A DNA stretch of 64,000 bases from JBGTFE01 sp049799955 (GTDB lineage Bacteria; Acidobacteriota; Blastocatellia; Pyrinomonadales; Pyrinomonadaceae): positions 13,110-77,109 of the forward strand of contig JBARIW010000117.1 in assembly GCA_049799955.1 (NCBI GenBank), in the 5' to 3' direction. Positions within the stretch are counted from its first letter, which is position 1. Each line of letters begins with the position of its first letter. Position numbers and translations under genes: made by a program. Below the pieces are notes generated by a model. It saw only the letters and a program-made list of their open reading frames with translations. It made no database searches and was not told where the DNA came from. Positions 9,269-17,223 of this stretch are shown here, piece by piece.

Positions 9269-9338
9269 CACCACAGAGACACAGAGAACACAGAGTTTTT
9301 ATTTATTTTTTCTCTGTGTTCTCTGTGTCTCTGTGGTG
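9269..9338. terminator. Long CACAGAG-type hairpin between convergent comEC and purH
   Basis: A perfect inverted repeat with 27-base arms (9269-9295 and 9312-9338) and a 16-base T-rich loop. The arms are built from CACAGAGA units. It sits between the comEC stop and the purH stop, so a bidirectional terminator or REP-like element is likely. Related CACAGAG sequence occurs at 18130-18209, 19441-19575 and 62506-62536. Confidence 0.75.
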
Positions 9339-9343
9339 CATTC

Positions 9344-11029
9344 TTAATGTTTAAAGTGGCGTGCGCCGGTGAAAACCATCGCTAATCCGTGTTCGTTTGC
9401 GGCTTGGATAACTTCTTCGTCTTTGACCGAGCCGCCGGGCTGAATTACGGCGGAAATGCCGAATTTTGCGGCTTCGTCGATGTTGTCGCGGAAAGGGAAA
9501 AACGCGTCGGAAGCGAGAACCGAGTTTTTTAGAGGCAAGCCGAATCTTTCGGCACGGACGGCGGCGATTCTTACCGAATCGACGCGATTCATCTGTCCCG
9601 CGCCGACGCCGACGGTTTGATTTTCGTCGGCAAAAACAATCGCGTTCGATTTTACGTGTTTGCAGACTTTCCACGCGAAAAGCAAGGCGCGAATTTCTTC
9701 TTCCGAAGGCTGTTTCTCTGAAACAATCTTTAAATCTTCACCCGTAATTTTCAAAATATCGCGGTCTTGAACGAGAAATCCGCCGGAAATTTGTTTGTAT
9801 TCGAGCGACGGCTGATTTTCGGTTTTTTGAACGCGAAGAACGCGCAGGTTTTTCTTCTTTTTGAAAATTTCCAATGCTTCCCCGGCAAAATCGGGCGCGA
9901 TGACGACTTCCGTGAAAATTTCGTTGACCGAATTGGCGACTTCCGCATCAACCGTTCGGTTAAACGCGACGATTCCGCCGAAAGCCGAAACCGGGTCGGT
10001 GGCGAGCGCGCGTCGATAGGCTTCTTCGTTTGAAGCGCCACAGCCTACGCCCGAAGGATTTGTGTGTTTGATAATCGCGCAGGCGCGCGCTTCGAAATCG
10101 CAGACGAGATTCCACGCGGCTTCGGCGTCAACGTAATTGTTAAAAGACATTTCCTTGCCGTAAAGCTGTTCGGCGCGGGCGATTCCGTCCGTCCCGGAAG
10201 TTTCATAAAGCGCGGCTTTCTGATGCGGATTTTCGCCGTAGCGCAAATCGTTGATTTTTGACAGCTCGATTGAAGTAAAAGGCGGAAACGCGACTGTTAA
10301 GGAGCGTGTATCTTCAATATTTTTGGCATGCTCGTCCACACTCGCGTTTCCGCCAAAATCTTCGCTTTCGATAAAAATCAGATTGCCCAATGGATTTAAA
10401 GGCTCTAAAAGCTCCAAATCTTCGTTTGAAAGCTGTCGCGCAAGATAGCTTGAAATCGCTAAATCGTAGCTCGCCGTGCGCGTGTAAGCCAGAGCGGCGA
10501 AACGCTGGCGAGTTTCCAGACAAAGCGAGCCGCCGTTTTTCTTCATTTCTCGCAAAACGTTTTCATAAAGCCTTGCGTCGGTGATAACGGCGACATCGCG
10601 CCAGTTTTTCGAGGCTGAACGAATCATCGCCGGTCCGCCGATGTCGATATTTTCGACCGCTTCTTCCAATAAAACATCTTCATTCGCAACGGTTTGTTCA
10701 AACGGGTAAAGATTAACGACGACCATATCAATCGGCTCGATTGAATGAGTTTTCATCGCTTCGACGTGGCTCGCGTTATCTCTTAACGCGAGAAACGCGC
10801 CGTGAATTTTCGGGTGCAGAGTTTTCACGCGCCCGTCCATCATTTCGGGAAATCCGGTGATTTCGGAAACTTCCGTAACGTCAATGCCGTTGTCGCGTAA
10901 ACTTTTAGCCGTTCCGCCGGTCGAGATTATTTCGACGCCGAAATTTTTTAATTCCTTTGCAAATTCGTTGATGCCTGTTTTATCTGAAACGCTGATTAAA
11001 GCGCGCTTGATTTTTCTTAATTCGCTCAT
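9344..11029 (-). CDS. purH: Bifunctional AICAR formyltransferase/IMP cyclohydrolase
   Basis: This 561-residue enzyme catalyses the last two steps of IMP synthesis. The N-terminal IMP cyclohydrolase domain (about 1-200) starts with KRALISVSDKTGINEFAKEL and contains STGGTAKSLRDNGI and the MDGRVKTLHPKIHGA motif. The AICAR transformylase domain follows, with LRYGENPHQKAALY, the catalytic KHTNPSGVG region (Lys-His) and SDAFFPFRDNIDEAAKFGI at the end. Length is somewhat above the roughly 530 residues of E. coli PurH because of a segment near residues 205-255. No purine-operon neighbour is present. A terminator-like hairpin lies only 12 bases upstream of the ATG, so expression may depend on read-through. 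Confidence 0.95.
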   Translation of the reverse strand: MSELRKIKRALISVSDKTGINEFAKELKNFGVEIISTGGTAKSLRDNGIDVTEVSEITGFPEMMDGRVKTLHPKIHGAFLALRDNASHVEAMKTHSIEPIDMVVVNLYPFEQTVANEDVLLEEAVENIDIGGPAMIRSASKNWRDVAVITDARLYENVLREMKKNGGSLCLETRQRFAALAYTRTASYDLAISSYLARQLSNEDLELLEPLNPLGNLIFIESEDFGGNASVDEHAKNIEDTRSLTVAFPPFTSIELSKINDLRYGENPHQKAALYETSGTDGIARAEQLYGKEMSFNNYVDAEAAWNLVCDFEARACAIIKHTNPSGVGCGASNEEAYRRALATDPVSAFGGIVAFNRTVDAEVANSVNEIFTEVVIAPDFAGEALEIFKKKKNLRVLRVQKTENQPSLEYKQISGGFLVQDRDILKITGEDLKIVSEKQPSEEEIRALLFAWKVCKHVKSNAIVFADENQTVGVGAGQMNRVDSVRIAAVRAERFGLPLKNSVLASDAFFPFRDNIDEAAKFGISAVIQPGGSVKDEEVIQAANEHGLAMVFTGARHFKH

Positions 11030-11034
11030 AAAAA

Positions 11035-11061
11035 TAAAAAAGCGGTCAATCGAAGACCGCT
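11035..11061 (-). terminator. Terminator-like hairpin in the purH leader
   Basis: Read on the minus strand, AGCGGTC, a 7-base loop and GACCGCT (stem 11041-11047 with 11055-11061) are followed by TTTTTTATTTTTATG, the last three bases being the purH start. This looks like an intrinsic terminator 12 bases before the gene. It could end the upstream micro-ORF transcript or act as an attenuator. A TATAAT-like box lies about 15 bases further upstream (about 11076-11081). Confidence 0.6.
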
Positions 11062-11147
11062 GTTCAAATAAAAATTATACAAAAGTTCGGAAAACAATTC
11101 GAGTTCTCCGAAAACAATTTTGCAGAGCCGTTTCCGCCGGAACATTT

Positions 11148-11225
11148 TTAGAAAAAGAAACGTCCGAGAAACAAAAGGCTCAGAATGAATGCTAATGTAT
11201 AAATGACGATTTTGATGAAACTCAT
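11148..11225 (-). CDS. Putative 25-residue hydrophobic micro-protein
   Basis: An ATG-to-TAA frame of 25 codons encodes a protein starting MSFIKIVIYTLAFILSLLF and ending GRFFF. It has one potential membrane helix and would be a typical small membrane protein. It lies upstream of purH on the same strand and is followed by a terminator-like hairpin, consistent with a short transcript of its own. Its start lies 76 bases from the divergent metallopeptidase start. No strong ribosome site is visible, so it may be spurious. Conservation in relatives would decide. Confidence 0.4.
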   Translation of the reverse strand: MSFIKIVIYTLAFILSLLFLGRFFF

Positions 11226-11301
11226 AAAATTCTCTATTCTAAAGCGAGTGCTTGAAAAGGAAAAACGAACAAGCAAGCATTTTAGTTCGCGTATTGTTTC
11301 G

Positions 11302-12780
11302 ATGTCAATTAAGGGTAAAAGGTTTTCGCGCGTTCTGCTGATTTTGGCGGTAATTTCTGTATTTTCCGGCTTCGCTCAATCGCAAATCATCAAAGTTGCT
11401 GTAAAAATCGACTCCGCGCAGACTTCGACCGTTACGATTGAAGGACAAATTTTTCCTGAAAACGCGACAAAAAACTGGTCGTTTCTCACCTCAACCGCCG
11501 GAATCGATAATTTGGGCGAGAGAATTTCGGGCTTGTATCTGAAGGACAAAGACGAAAATCCGGTTACATATAAAAAATTAATCGCGGGCGAATTTCTGGC
11601 GGACGAACCGGCGATGTATTTTCGTTACAAAGTAGATTTGACCGTGCCGAAAAAGCCTTCGGCAATGGCGCATGTTTCGTGGCTCGGCAGGGAACAGGGA
11701 ATTTTGATGCTCGACGATTTGCTGCCGCAATTCGGGCGCGAAACTGCGGCGCAGGTGATTTTTAATTTGCCCGAAGACTGGCGAATCGCGGGCGCGAAGC
11801 TTGATAAAGGAATGACCGTAATTGACGTTCCGAACATCGAAAAAGCAGTTTTTCCCGTCGGAAAAAACTGGCGCGAAAAGGAATTTGCGGTTGAGAAAAA
11901 CACGATAAATTTAGTAATTTCAGGCGAATTCCAGTTTACAGACGACGAAGCGGCGCAAACGGCGGTCGAGATTCTAAAAGAATATCAAAATATTTTCGGC
12001 GCGATTCCAAATGAAAAGACGCAGATTTTTATTCTCAGATTTCCGAAAGAAGTAAGCCCCGGAAATTGGGAAGCGGAAACGCGCGGTGCGAATGTCGTTA
12101 TTTTATCGAGCGATATGCCGTTTAAATCGCAGTCCGCACAGCGTCTGCACGAACAGTTTCGCCACGAGCTTTTTCATCTCTGGATGCCGAATAATCTGGC
12201 GCTTTCGGGAAATTACGATTGGTTTTATGAAGGTTTTGCGCTTTATCAATCACTGCGAACGGGCGTCCAGCTAAACCGGATTCGCTTCGAAGATTTTCTC
12301 GACACGCTCGCTCGCGCATACGATTTGGACAATCTGCAAAGCCGGAAAATTTCTTTATTGGAAGCGTCAAAAAATCGCTGGAACGGCTTAAACGCGCAGA
12401 TTTACGCGCGCGGAATGCTCGTCGCATTTCTAGCCGATGTCGCCGTTTTAAGAGAAAGCAAAGGCAAACGCTCGCTTTCCGACGTTTTGCGGGAGATTTA
12501 TCAAAAACATCAAAAACCGAACGCGCCGCAGGACGGAAACGCTGCTATATTAAATGTTCTGGAAGCTCGCGCAGAACTTCGAACCGTCGTCGAGCGTTAT
12601 ATAAAAGGCGCTGAAAAACTCGAATGGCAAACCGATTTGGAATCTTTCGGCATCGAATCCGGCGGCGAAAATTTTCCGACAAAACTCACCGTAAAGTCCA
12701 ATTTAAAAGGACGGCAGAAAGATTTATTAGACGAGTTGGGTTATAATAACTGGCGAAAAATTATTCAAAAATCTAAATGA
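11302..12780 (+). CDS. Secreted M61/M1-like gluzincin metallopeptidase
   Basis: This is a 492-residue exported protein. The start ATG 11302 gives a signal peptide (KRFSRVLLILAVISVFSGFAQSQ); earlier in-frame starts would only add a basic, unlikely leader. The core has HELFHLW near residue 288, an HExxH zinc motif, followed about 20 residues later by WFYEGFALYQS. That fits the downstream glutamate of gluzincins (M1/M61) acting as third zinc ligand. A beta-rich domain precedes the catalytic region, as in M61 glycyl aminopeptidases. The last four bases overlap the start of the next lipoprotein gene, so the two are translationally coupled. The substrate is unknown. Confidence 0.8.
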   Translation: MSIKGKRFSRVLLILAVISVFSGFAQSQIIKVAVKIDSAQTSTVTIEGQIFPENATKNWSFLTSTAGIDNLGERISGLYLKDKDENPVTYKKLIAGEFLADEPAMYFRYKVDLTVPKKPSAMAHVSWLGREQGILMLDDLLPQFGRETAAQVIFNLPEDWRIAGAKLDKGMTVIDVPNIEKAVFPVGKNWREKEFAVEKNTINLVISGEFQFTDDEAAQTAVEILKEYQNIFGAIPNEKTQIFILRFPKEVSPGNWEAETRGANVVILSSDMPFKSQSAQRLHEQFRHELFHLWMPNNLALSGNYDWFYEGFALYQSLRTGVQLNRIRFEDFLDTLARAYDLDNLQSRKISLLEASKNRWNGLNAQIYARGMLVAFLADVAVLRESKGKRSLSDVLREIYQKHQKPNAPQDGNAAILNVLEARAELRTVVERYIKGAEKLEWQTDLESFGIESGGENFPTKLTVKSNLKGRQKDLLDELGYNNWRKIIQKSK

Positions 12781-13922
12781 AAGCAAGAAAAGCATTAATT
12801 TTAATCACAATTTTACTGGGCAGCCTGACGCTTAGCGGCTGCGAAATTTACAATAACCTGACAGGTCTGGTCGGGATGACCGATACCTGTACGGTGATTG
12901 CGCGGCGGGCGCAGATTCGAAGCTCTTTTGCGGTCGTCGCCGCCGACCTGCTCGAAGTCAAACGTGGGCAGACGCTCGACATTCTCGAAGAAAACGAGTT
13001 TGAAAAAGTTCTCTGGTATCGCGTTCGCGCCAATGACGAAGACCAGACGGAAGGCTGGATTGAAGCGCAAAACGTGATTACCAGCAAGCTGCTCGAAAAA
13101 TCGAGAAAGCTCGGCGAAGGTTTCAAAGACGCGCAGCCGCAGGCGACCGGACAGCTTCGCGCCGCTTCGAATCTGCGGCTTTCGCCCGATATGAACAACG
13201 AAAATCTTTTGTTCAAGCTCGATAACGGCTCGACTTTTGAAATTATCGACTGGAATTTCGTGCCGAAAGTTCAGGACGAAACGGAAACCGACGACGCTAA
13301 GAAAAACGAGCAGAAACAGGTCAAAGGCAAAACAAAAAATGCTGAAGTCGAAGCCGCCAAAGAAGACAACGACCCTGACACTTTGACCGACAAATACGAT
13401 GTCTGGTATCAGGTCAGGCTCGACCCGTCGGTTTCGCCCGCGCCGGTCGGCTGGCTTTTCGGTCGTCAGGTCGAGCTTCAGGTTCCGGGCGACATTGTTT
13501 TCTACCAGCACAACAATAAAAAATTCGTATCGTGGCAGAAACTCGACGATTCGGGCTATAAAGTCGGCGACAAGGACGACAAAATGGCAAAGCCTTCGAG
13601 CTGGGTGATTCTCTGGCGCACGAATCAGGTCAAAGCCATCGACGGCGTCGAGCCTGATTTCGACGGCATTCTCGTTCTCGGCTTCGACAAATACGACCAG
13701 CTTCATTACACCGTCTATCGAACCAACAACGACACGAGCGTCTGGGGCTTACTGCCGATGAAAGTAGAAGGAACGGGCGACAACAAAGCTTTTACATTAA
13801 AGCTCCGCAACAGTACGACCGGACAAATGGAAGACAAGCGTTTTCTCGCCGTCAGCGACAAAACCCGAATGCGCGTTACGCCGCCCGCTGACATGGCGAA
13901 TTACGAGAAAAAAGATAAATAA
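12777..13922 (+). CDS. Lipoprotein with bacterial SH3-like domains
   Basis: This is a 381-residue lipoprotein with lipobox LTLSGC (Cys22). Two SH3-like repeats can be seen. One is near residues 40-100 (RRAQIRSSFAVVAADLLEVK, then GQTLDIL and WYRVRA..EGWIEAQNV). The second is near 125-240 (LRAASNLRLSPDMNNENL, then WYQVRLDPS..GWLFGRQVEL). A charged, Lys/Glu-rich linker splits the second. Bacterial SH3 domains usually bind cell wall or proteins. The ATG overlaps the TGA of the upstream metallopeptidase (ATGA), indicating an operon and perhaps a shared envelope role. The C-terminal 140 residues are not recognised. Confidence 0.7.
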   Translation: MKARKALILITILLGSLTLSGCEIYNNLTGLVGMTDTCTVIARRAQIRSSFAVVAADLLEVKRGQTLDILEENEFEKVLWYRVRANDEDQTEGWIEAQNVITSKLLEKSRKLGEGFKDAQPQATGQLRAASNLRLSPDMNNENLLFKLDNGSTFEIIDWNFVPKVQDETETDDAKKNEQKQVKGKTKNAEVEAAKEDNDPDTLTDKYDVWYQVRLDPSVSPAPVGWLFGRQVELQVPGDIVFYQHNNKKFVSWQKLDDSGYKVGDKDDKMAKPSSWVILWRTNQVKAIDGVEPDFDGILVLGFDKYDQLHYTVYRTNNDTSVWGLLPMKVEGTGDNKAFTLKLRNSTTGQMEDKRFLAVSDKTRMRVTPPADMANYEKKDK

Positions 13923-13927
13923 ATGAG

Positions 13928-13990
13928 GAATGAGAAGTGAGATGTGAGAGCTAAAAACTTTTCCTGACTCTCACTTCTCATTTCTCACCT
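13928..13990. terminator. GTGAGA-type hairpin after the lipoprotein gene
   Basis: Imperfect 23-base arms (13928-13950 and 13968-13990) built from GAGAAGTGAGA, followed by TTTT. It belongs to the same sequence family as the hairpins at 38081-38151 and 54129-54196. It probably terminates the 11302-13922 operon. Confidence 0.6.
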
Positions 13991-13998
13991 TTTAAAAA

Positions 13999-14295
13999 AT
14001 GAATAATGAAGACCCTTTCAACCCTTTTCCCGAACCCGTCGAAATTGAGATTACTGATTCGCTCGATTTGCATTCGTTTCAGCCGCGCGACGTAAAGGCG
14101 GTTGTCGAAGCGTATCTGGACGAGGCTCGTAAAAAAAGCTTTTCGATTGTGCGGATAATTCACGGCAAAGGCATCGGCGTGCAAAGAGAAATCGTGCGCT
14201 CGATTTTAGCGGAAAAAGATTTCGTCAAATCATTCAAAAACGGCGACGAATTCTCCGGCGGCGGCTCAGGCGCGACGATTGTAGAATTTAAATAA
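13999..14295 (+). CDS. Smr/MutS2 domain protein
   Basis: This is a 98-residue stand-alone Smr domain. The LDLHSFQPRDVKAVVEAYL segment (residues 22-40) carries the LDLH motif, and RIIHGKGIGVQREIVRSIL carries the HGKG motif. Both belong to the DNA/RNA nicking fold shared with the MutS2 C-terminus and SmrA/SmrB. A C-terminal GGGSGATIVEFK matches the last strand of the fold. The N-terminus is a short acidic leader. SmrB acts on collided ribosomes in E. coli; whether this protein does so is unknown. It starts nine bases after the upstream hairpin. Confidence 0.88.
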   Translation: MNNEDPFNPFPEPVEIEITDSLDLHSFQPRDVKAVVEAYLDEARKKSFSIVRIIHGKGIGVQREIVRSILAEKDFVKSFKNGDEFSGGGSGATIVEFK

Positions 14296-14325
14296 ATTGG
14301 TCTTAAAAATGTTAGAATCAAAAAT

Positions 14326-14679
14326 ATGGACGTGCTTGAAAATATTCAAACAATCTCTTTAACGAAAACTCCTGACGGAACTATTCGGATTGGAAAAACG
14401 CGTGTCGCGCTCGAATCAATCGTCCATCATTTTTCGCTCGGCGCTACGGCTGAAGAAATCGCGCAGAAATTTCCTTCTCTGAAACTTGCCGAAGTTTACG
14501 GTGTAATTTCTTATTTTTTAGATAATCACGAAGAAGTTGCCGAATATATTCTTCAACAGGAAGCCGAGAGCGATAAAATCCAAGCTGAAATCGAGCCAAA
14601 ATTTCAAGCTGAAACTACAGAGCTTCGCAAGAGAATTTTGGCTCGCTCGAAGAAACCACGAAATATTTTAGCGGCGTAA
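14326..14679 (+). CDS. DUF433 antitoxin-like protein
   Basis: This 117-residue DUF433 protein has a typical opening (TISLTKTPDGTIRIGKTRVAL) and a winged helix-turn-helix part (HHFSLGATAEEIAQKFPSL then LAEVYGVISYFLDN). An extended charged C-terminal helix, about residues 80-117, would wrap the toxin. DUF433 proteins are antitoxins for VapC or DUF5615 PIN-like toxins and usually repress their own operon. The TAA overlaps the next gene's ATG by one base (TAATG), so the two are coupled. It begins 30 bases after the Smr gene. Confidence 0.85.
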   Translation: MDVLENIQTISLTKTPDGTIRIGKTRVALESIVHHFSLGATAEEIAQKFPSLKLAEVYGVISYFLDNHEEVAEYILQQEAESDKIQAEIEPKFQAETTELRKRILARSKKPRNILAA

Positions 14680-15029
14680 TGTTGAGAATTCTCATCGACC
14701 AGGATTTCGACCATGACATCTTGCGCGCTTTGGTGCGACGGCTGCATAAGCTTGATTACACAACTGCTTATGAATCAGGCTTAAGCCAAGTTGAGGACGA
14801 GGAACTTCTGCTTTGGGCTTCAGCAAACAATCGCATTTTACTTACTCACGACCGAAAAACCATGCCGCGCCATTTTGTTACACTCTTTGAGAGAGGAGAA
14901 AGTCTTTCAGGCGTATTTGTTGTGCCGCGTCGAATGCCAATCGGTCAGGCTATTGACGAGCTTGAAATCATGATTACGTGCAGCGAACAGAATGACTGGA
15001 AAAATCTAATCAAGATTCTGCCTCTTTAG
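14679..15029 (+). CDS. DUF5615 PIN-like toxin
   Basis: This 116-residue protein has the DUF5615 PIN-like layout. ILIDQDFDHDILRAL at the N-terminus supplies the first acidic site, VEDEELLLWASANNRILLTH near residues 40-60 the second, and a following Asp (HDRKT) the third. It would act as an RNase toxin neutralised by the DUF433 protein. A C-terminal helix (GQAIDELEIMI) completes the fold. The pair forms a compact type II module with one-base overlap. Toxin activity is inferred from family. Confidence 0.85.
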   Translation: MLRILIDQDFDHDILRALVRRLHKLDYTTAYESGLSQVEDEELLLWASANNRILLTHDRKTMPRHFVTLFERGESLSGVFVVPRRMPIGQAIDELEIMITCSEQNDWKNLIKILPL

Positions 15030-15393
15030 AAAAATAATTTTCCGAATCAATAAACCCATTTCTGATATTAGAGATTTGTCTCCTTCATTTCCTCGTAAAG
15101 CAAAACCATGCGGTTGATAAGTCATAATTTGCCGGGCTGAGCCAAAATAACTCCCGGAAAAATGCGCACCGGAATTCGAGCACCTATAAGCCCCGGATAA
15201 CAAAAAGAATATTGATTGAAATGAGATTATGTTCGGAATTTATCTGTTTTCCAATTTCTTCACAAAATCACTTTATAGCGCAAAGTTCTTGACAATTAAA
15301 ATAACTTGATTTAAACTTCAAATCAATTTAGCGAAGATTCAAGCAATTCGCAAAGAAGCTATCGAATCACACATTCGCGACTTGTCCTGAGTT
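15030..15393. other. Gene-poor stretch between toxin gene and hydrolase remnant
   Basis: No convincing gene. Four CCGG-centred motifs between about 15132 and 15196 are irregularly spaced. A good sigma-70-type promoter at 15289-15317 points into the hydrolase remnant. Confidence 0.5.
15289..15317 (+). promoter_or_regulatory. Putative sigma-70-like promoter
   Basis: TTGACA at 15289-15294, a 17-base spacer, then TAAACT at 15312-15317. It lies about 75 bases before the ATG of the truncated hydrolase and could drive that remnant and the coupled membrane gene. Confidence 0.5.
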
Positions 15394-15762
15394 ATGAAAA
15401 ATAAAATACTATTCGCCGGCTTGCTGATACTGGCGTTATTTGCCGCCGCACACGCGCAAGCGCCGGACAAAGCCGGGCTCGACCTGTTTTTCGACCGGCT
15501 CGCCGAAAAGAACAAGGCGATGGGCAGCCTCACTATTGCCAAAGACGGAAACGTTCTTTACACACGCAGTATCGGCTACAGCCAAATCAACGGGACAGAA
15601 AAGAAACCTGTTTCCACGGCGACCGGATACCGGATTGGCTCGATTTCAAAAATGTTTACCGCCGTGATGCTCTTTCAGCTCGTCGAAAAAGGAAAATTAA
15701 AGATTTATAATACCTTAAGAGTTAGACATACGAACAAATTATTAAGAACGGAAAATTTATGA
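15394..15762 (+). pseudogene. Truncated beta-lactamase-family serine hydrolase
   Basis: The first 103 residues are a good class C/PBP4-like start: a signal peptide (KILFAGLLILALFAAAHAQ), GSLTIAKDGNVLYTRSIGYS and the catalytic SISK (S-x-x-K, Ser83-Lys86) inside GYRIGSISKMFTAVMLFQL. After VEKGKLK the homology stops. About 19 unrelated residues run to a stop, so the YxN and HxG catalytic parts are missing. Family members are normally 350 or more residues. The break near 15703 marks a deletion or rearrangement, and the product cannot be an active hydrolase. The stop overlaps the next ATG by four bases, so a leader-like role in translating that gene is possible. Confidence 0.75.
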
Positions 15763-16049
15763 TTTTGAAGAACAAAAGACTTATCGGCATTGTGCTCACA
15801 GTATCGCTTCTATTGCTCATACCATTCATTGCGATGCGATTCACAGATGGAGTGAAATGGTCACGGTTCGATTTTATTGTCGCCGGCGTCCTGCTGCTCG
15901 GGACTGGTCTCATGTGTGAGATTGTATTGAGGACGGTAAAGAAAATCGAGTATCGAATCGCTATCATTGTAGCTATTCTGGCAGCGCTTCTCCTCATTTG
16001 GGTAGAACTTGCGGTCGGTATCTTCGGGACACGGTTCGCCGGCTCGTAG
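15759..16049 (+). CDS. Small three-helix membrane protein
   Basis: This is a 96-residue hydrophobic protein with three probable helices: about 8-27 (LIGIVLTVSLLLLIPFIAM), 39-59 (FIVAGVLLLGTGLMCEIVL) and 66-86 (IAIIVAILAALLLIWVELA). It ends in GIFGTRFAGS. Similar small proteins of unknown function are widespread in Bacteroidota and soil bacteria. It overlaps the stop of the truncated hydrolase (ATGA), with AAGAACGG upstream. No function can be assigned. Confidence 0.65.
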   Translation: MILKNKRLIGIVLTVSLLLLIPFIAMRFTDGVKWSRFDFIVAGVLLLGTGLMCEIVLRTVKKIEYRIAIIVAILAALLLIWVELAVGIFGTRFAGS

Positions 16050-16105
16050 ACAGTAAAATTAACACCGATGTCAGTTGTTAATAAGTAGTTAAGCTTCGAG
16101 AAATC

Positions 16106-16636
16106 ATGATTAAAGCACGAACTGGAAGAATATTGGAGCTGCTAGCCGCAGTAGGCATGGCTTCGTGGGTCGCGAATCTGGTTACGCTTGAGTGGTCTTA
16201 CCCGTATTGCAGCGTTCTGGACGACGGCGAGGCAGCCGCAGTCTTTGGATTCCCGCTTCCTTACGAGCAGGTCTTTATTGCAGGTTCGGCTTCATCCACT
16301 TTTATCCCGTGGCTGTACGTGCTCAATCTCGCCTTGATTACCGGCGGCATCATTCTCCTTCTGCGTCCTTTATCATCTCGATTCGGAGCATCGAAACCGC
16401 GCCTCTGGAATCTTACAATCGGCGCCGCTGCGGCTTTTCTGCTTGTAACGGCAATTACTTTGGATATGTTTGCTCTCTCTCATGGTTTTTGGATGCCTAC
16501 TTCATCATTCTCGGTCAGCTACGGCGAGCTTCGACCTGTTTCGGTGCATGTTCTTGGACGACCGCGAAACTGCACTGCGTCGCCTTTCTGGTTTCCTGAC
16601 CGGAATGCCCGAAGTATCAGCAAGAATAAGCTATGA
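16106..16636 (+). CDS. Hypothetical membrane protein, possibly broken at the C-terminus
   Basis: This is a 176-residue protein with hydrophobic segments at about 10-28, 66-87 (PWLYVLNLALITGGIILLLR) and 102-124. I do not recognise the family. From about residue 138 the sequence becomes irregular (PVSVHVLGRPRNCTASPFWF). Another forward frame is open in the same place, so a frameshift near 16500-16560 is possible. It lies in a decayed stretch next to the truncated hydrolase, which supports partial degeneration. Confidence 0.45.
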   Translation: MIKARTGRILELLAAVGMASWVANLVTLEWSYPYCSVLDDGEAAAVFGFPLPYEQVFIAGSASSTFIPWLYVLNLALITGGIILLLRPLSSRFGASKPRLWNLTIGAAAAFLLVTAITLDMFALSHGFWMPTSSFSVSYGELRPVSVHVLGRPRNCTASPFWFPDRNARSISKNKL

Positions 16637-16803
16637 GACTCGCCCGATTTGACGAAAATCAATGATTCCTGTTTGGATTCTCTAAGCCTCGTTGGAGATA
16701 AAGTCCTGTTAATGAAAATTATTATCTGAACAATGGAATCCGTCGCCTGAATTGTGGAAATTATCACCTTAACCGCGAAATTTGCCGGAAGGATTTTTAC
16801 CTT
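16637..16803. other. Non-coding stretch with weak 18-21 base periodicity
   Basis: CTGAA/CCTTAA-type cores recur at 16726, 16747 and 16768 (21-base steps) and less regularly at 16668-16706. This may be a decayed relative of the 21-bp arrays described at 24800, 56164 and 62175, but similarity is weak. Confidence 0.3.
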
Positions 16804-17067
16804 TCATCTCTCGTCAATCACATCAGCCCAGACTTCTTCTTCGTCTTCGAGTTCTTCGTAGAAAACTTCGAGCAGCGCGTTTTGTTCGGTGATTTGACGG
16901 TCGGCTTCTTCGAGACTGTGCGAGAGAAAACGGTTGTGGCTTTCTACTTCGTGAATGCGTTTTTTATATTCTCTGCCCATTCGTTCCAGATAAATCAGGT
17001 AGAAAAACTGCAAGCCGGACAAGCCTGCCAGAGAGAGCGAAAGACCGATTAGAATATACAGCATCAT
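16804..17067 (-). CDS. Small membrane-anchored coiled-coil protein
   Basis: From the ATG at 17067 this gives 87 residues: one membrane helix (MLYILIGLSLSLAGLSGLQF), then a charged helix rich in Glu and Arg (about residues 30-70) and a very acidic end (EELEDEEEVWADVIDER). An earlier in-frame ATG at 17127 would add 20 residues encoded by a low-complexity TTTGGTTTTTGG repeat, which is unlikely to be translated. The topology resembles DUF1043/YhcB-type or septal coiled-coil proteins, but I cannot assign a family. Confidence 0.55.
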   Translation of the reverse strand: MMLYILIGLSLSLAGLSGLQFFYLIYLERMGREYKKRIHEVESHNRFLSHSLEEADRQITEQNALLEVFYEELEDEEEVWADVIDER

Positions 17068-17223
17068 ATCGATTTGCGATTCATCATTGGTATTCGGTTT
17101 TTGCAAAAACCAAAGACCAAAAGCCAAAAACCATTAATTCAAAATCTAAAATTCAATTATACTCTTGACCTGTCGCATTAGAAAAGCAAAAATCTAAAAT
17201 AAATCGAAAAAGGGAGAATCAAA

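Noticed and set aside
12813..13706. A 297-codon open frame on the minus strand opposite the SH3 lipoprotein
   Set aside because: It is a shadow of the codon bias of the real plus-strand gene. It has no homology, no ribosome site, and low-complexity Phe/Val/Arg composition.
15006..15203. A 65-codon minus-strand frame with Ser/Gly/Tyr-rich segments
   Set aside because: No ribosome site, no family match, and irregular CCGG spacing rather than a real repeat. I regard the region as non-coding.
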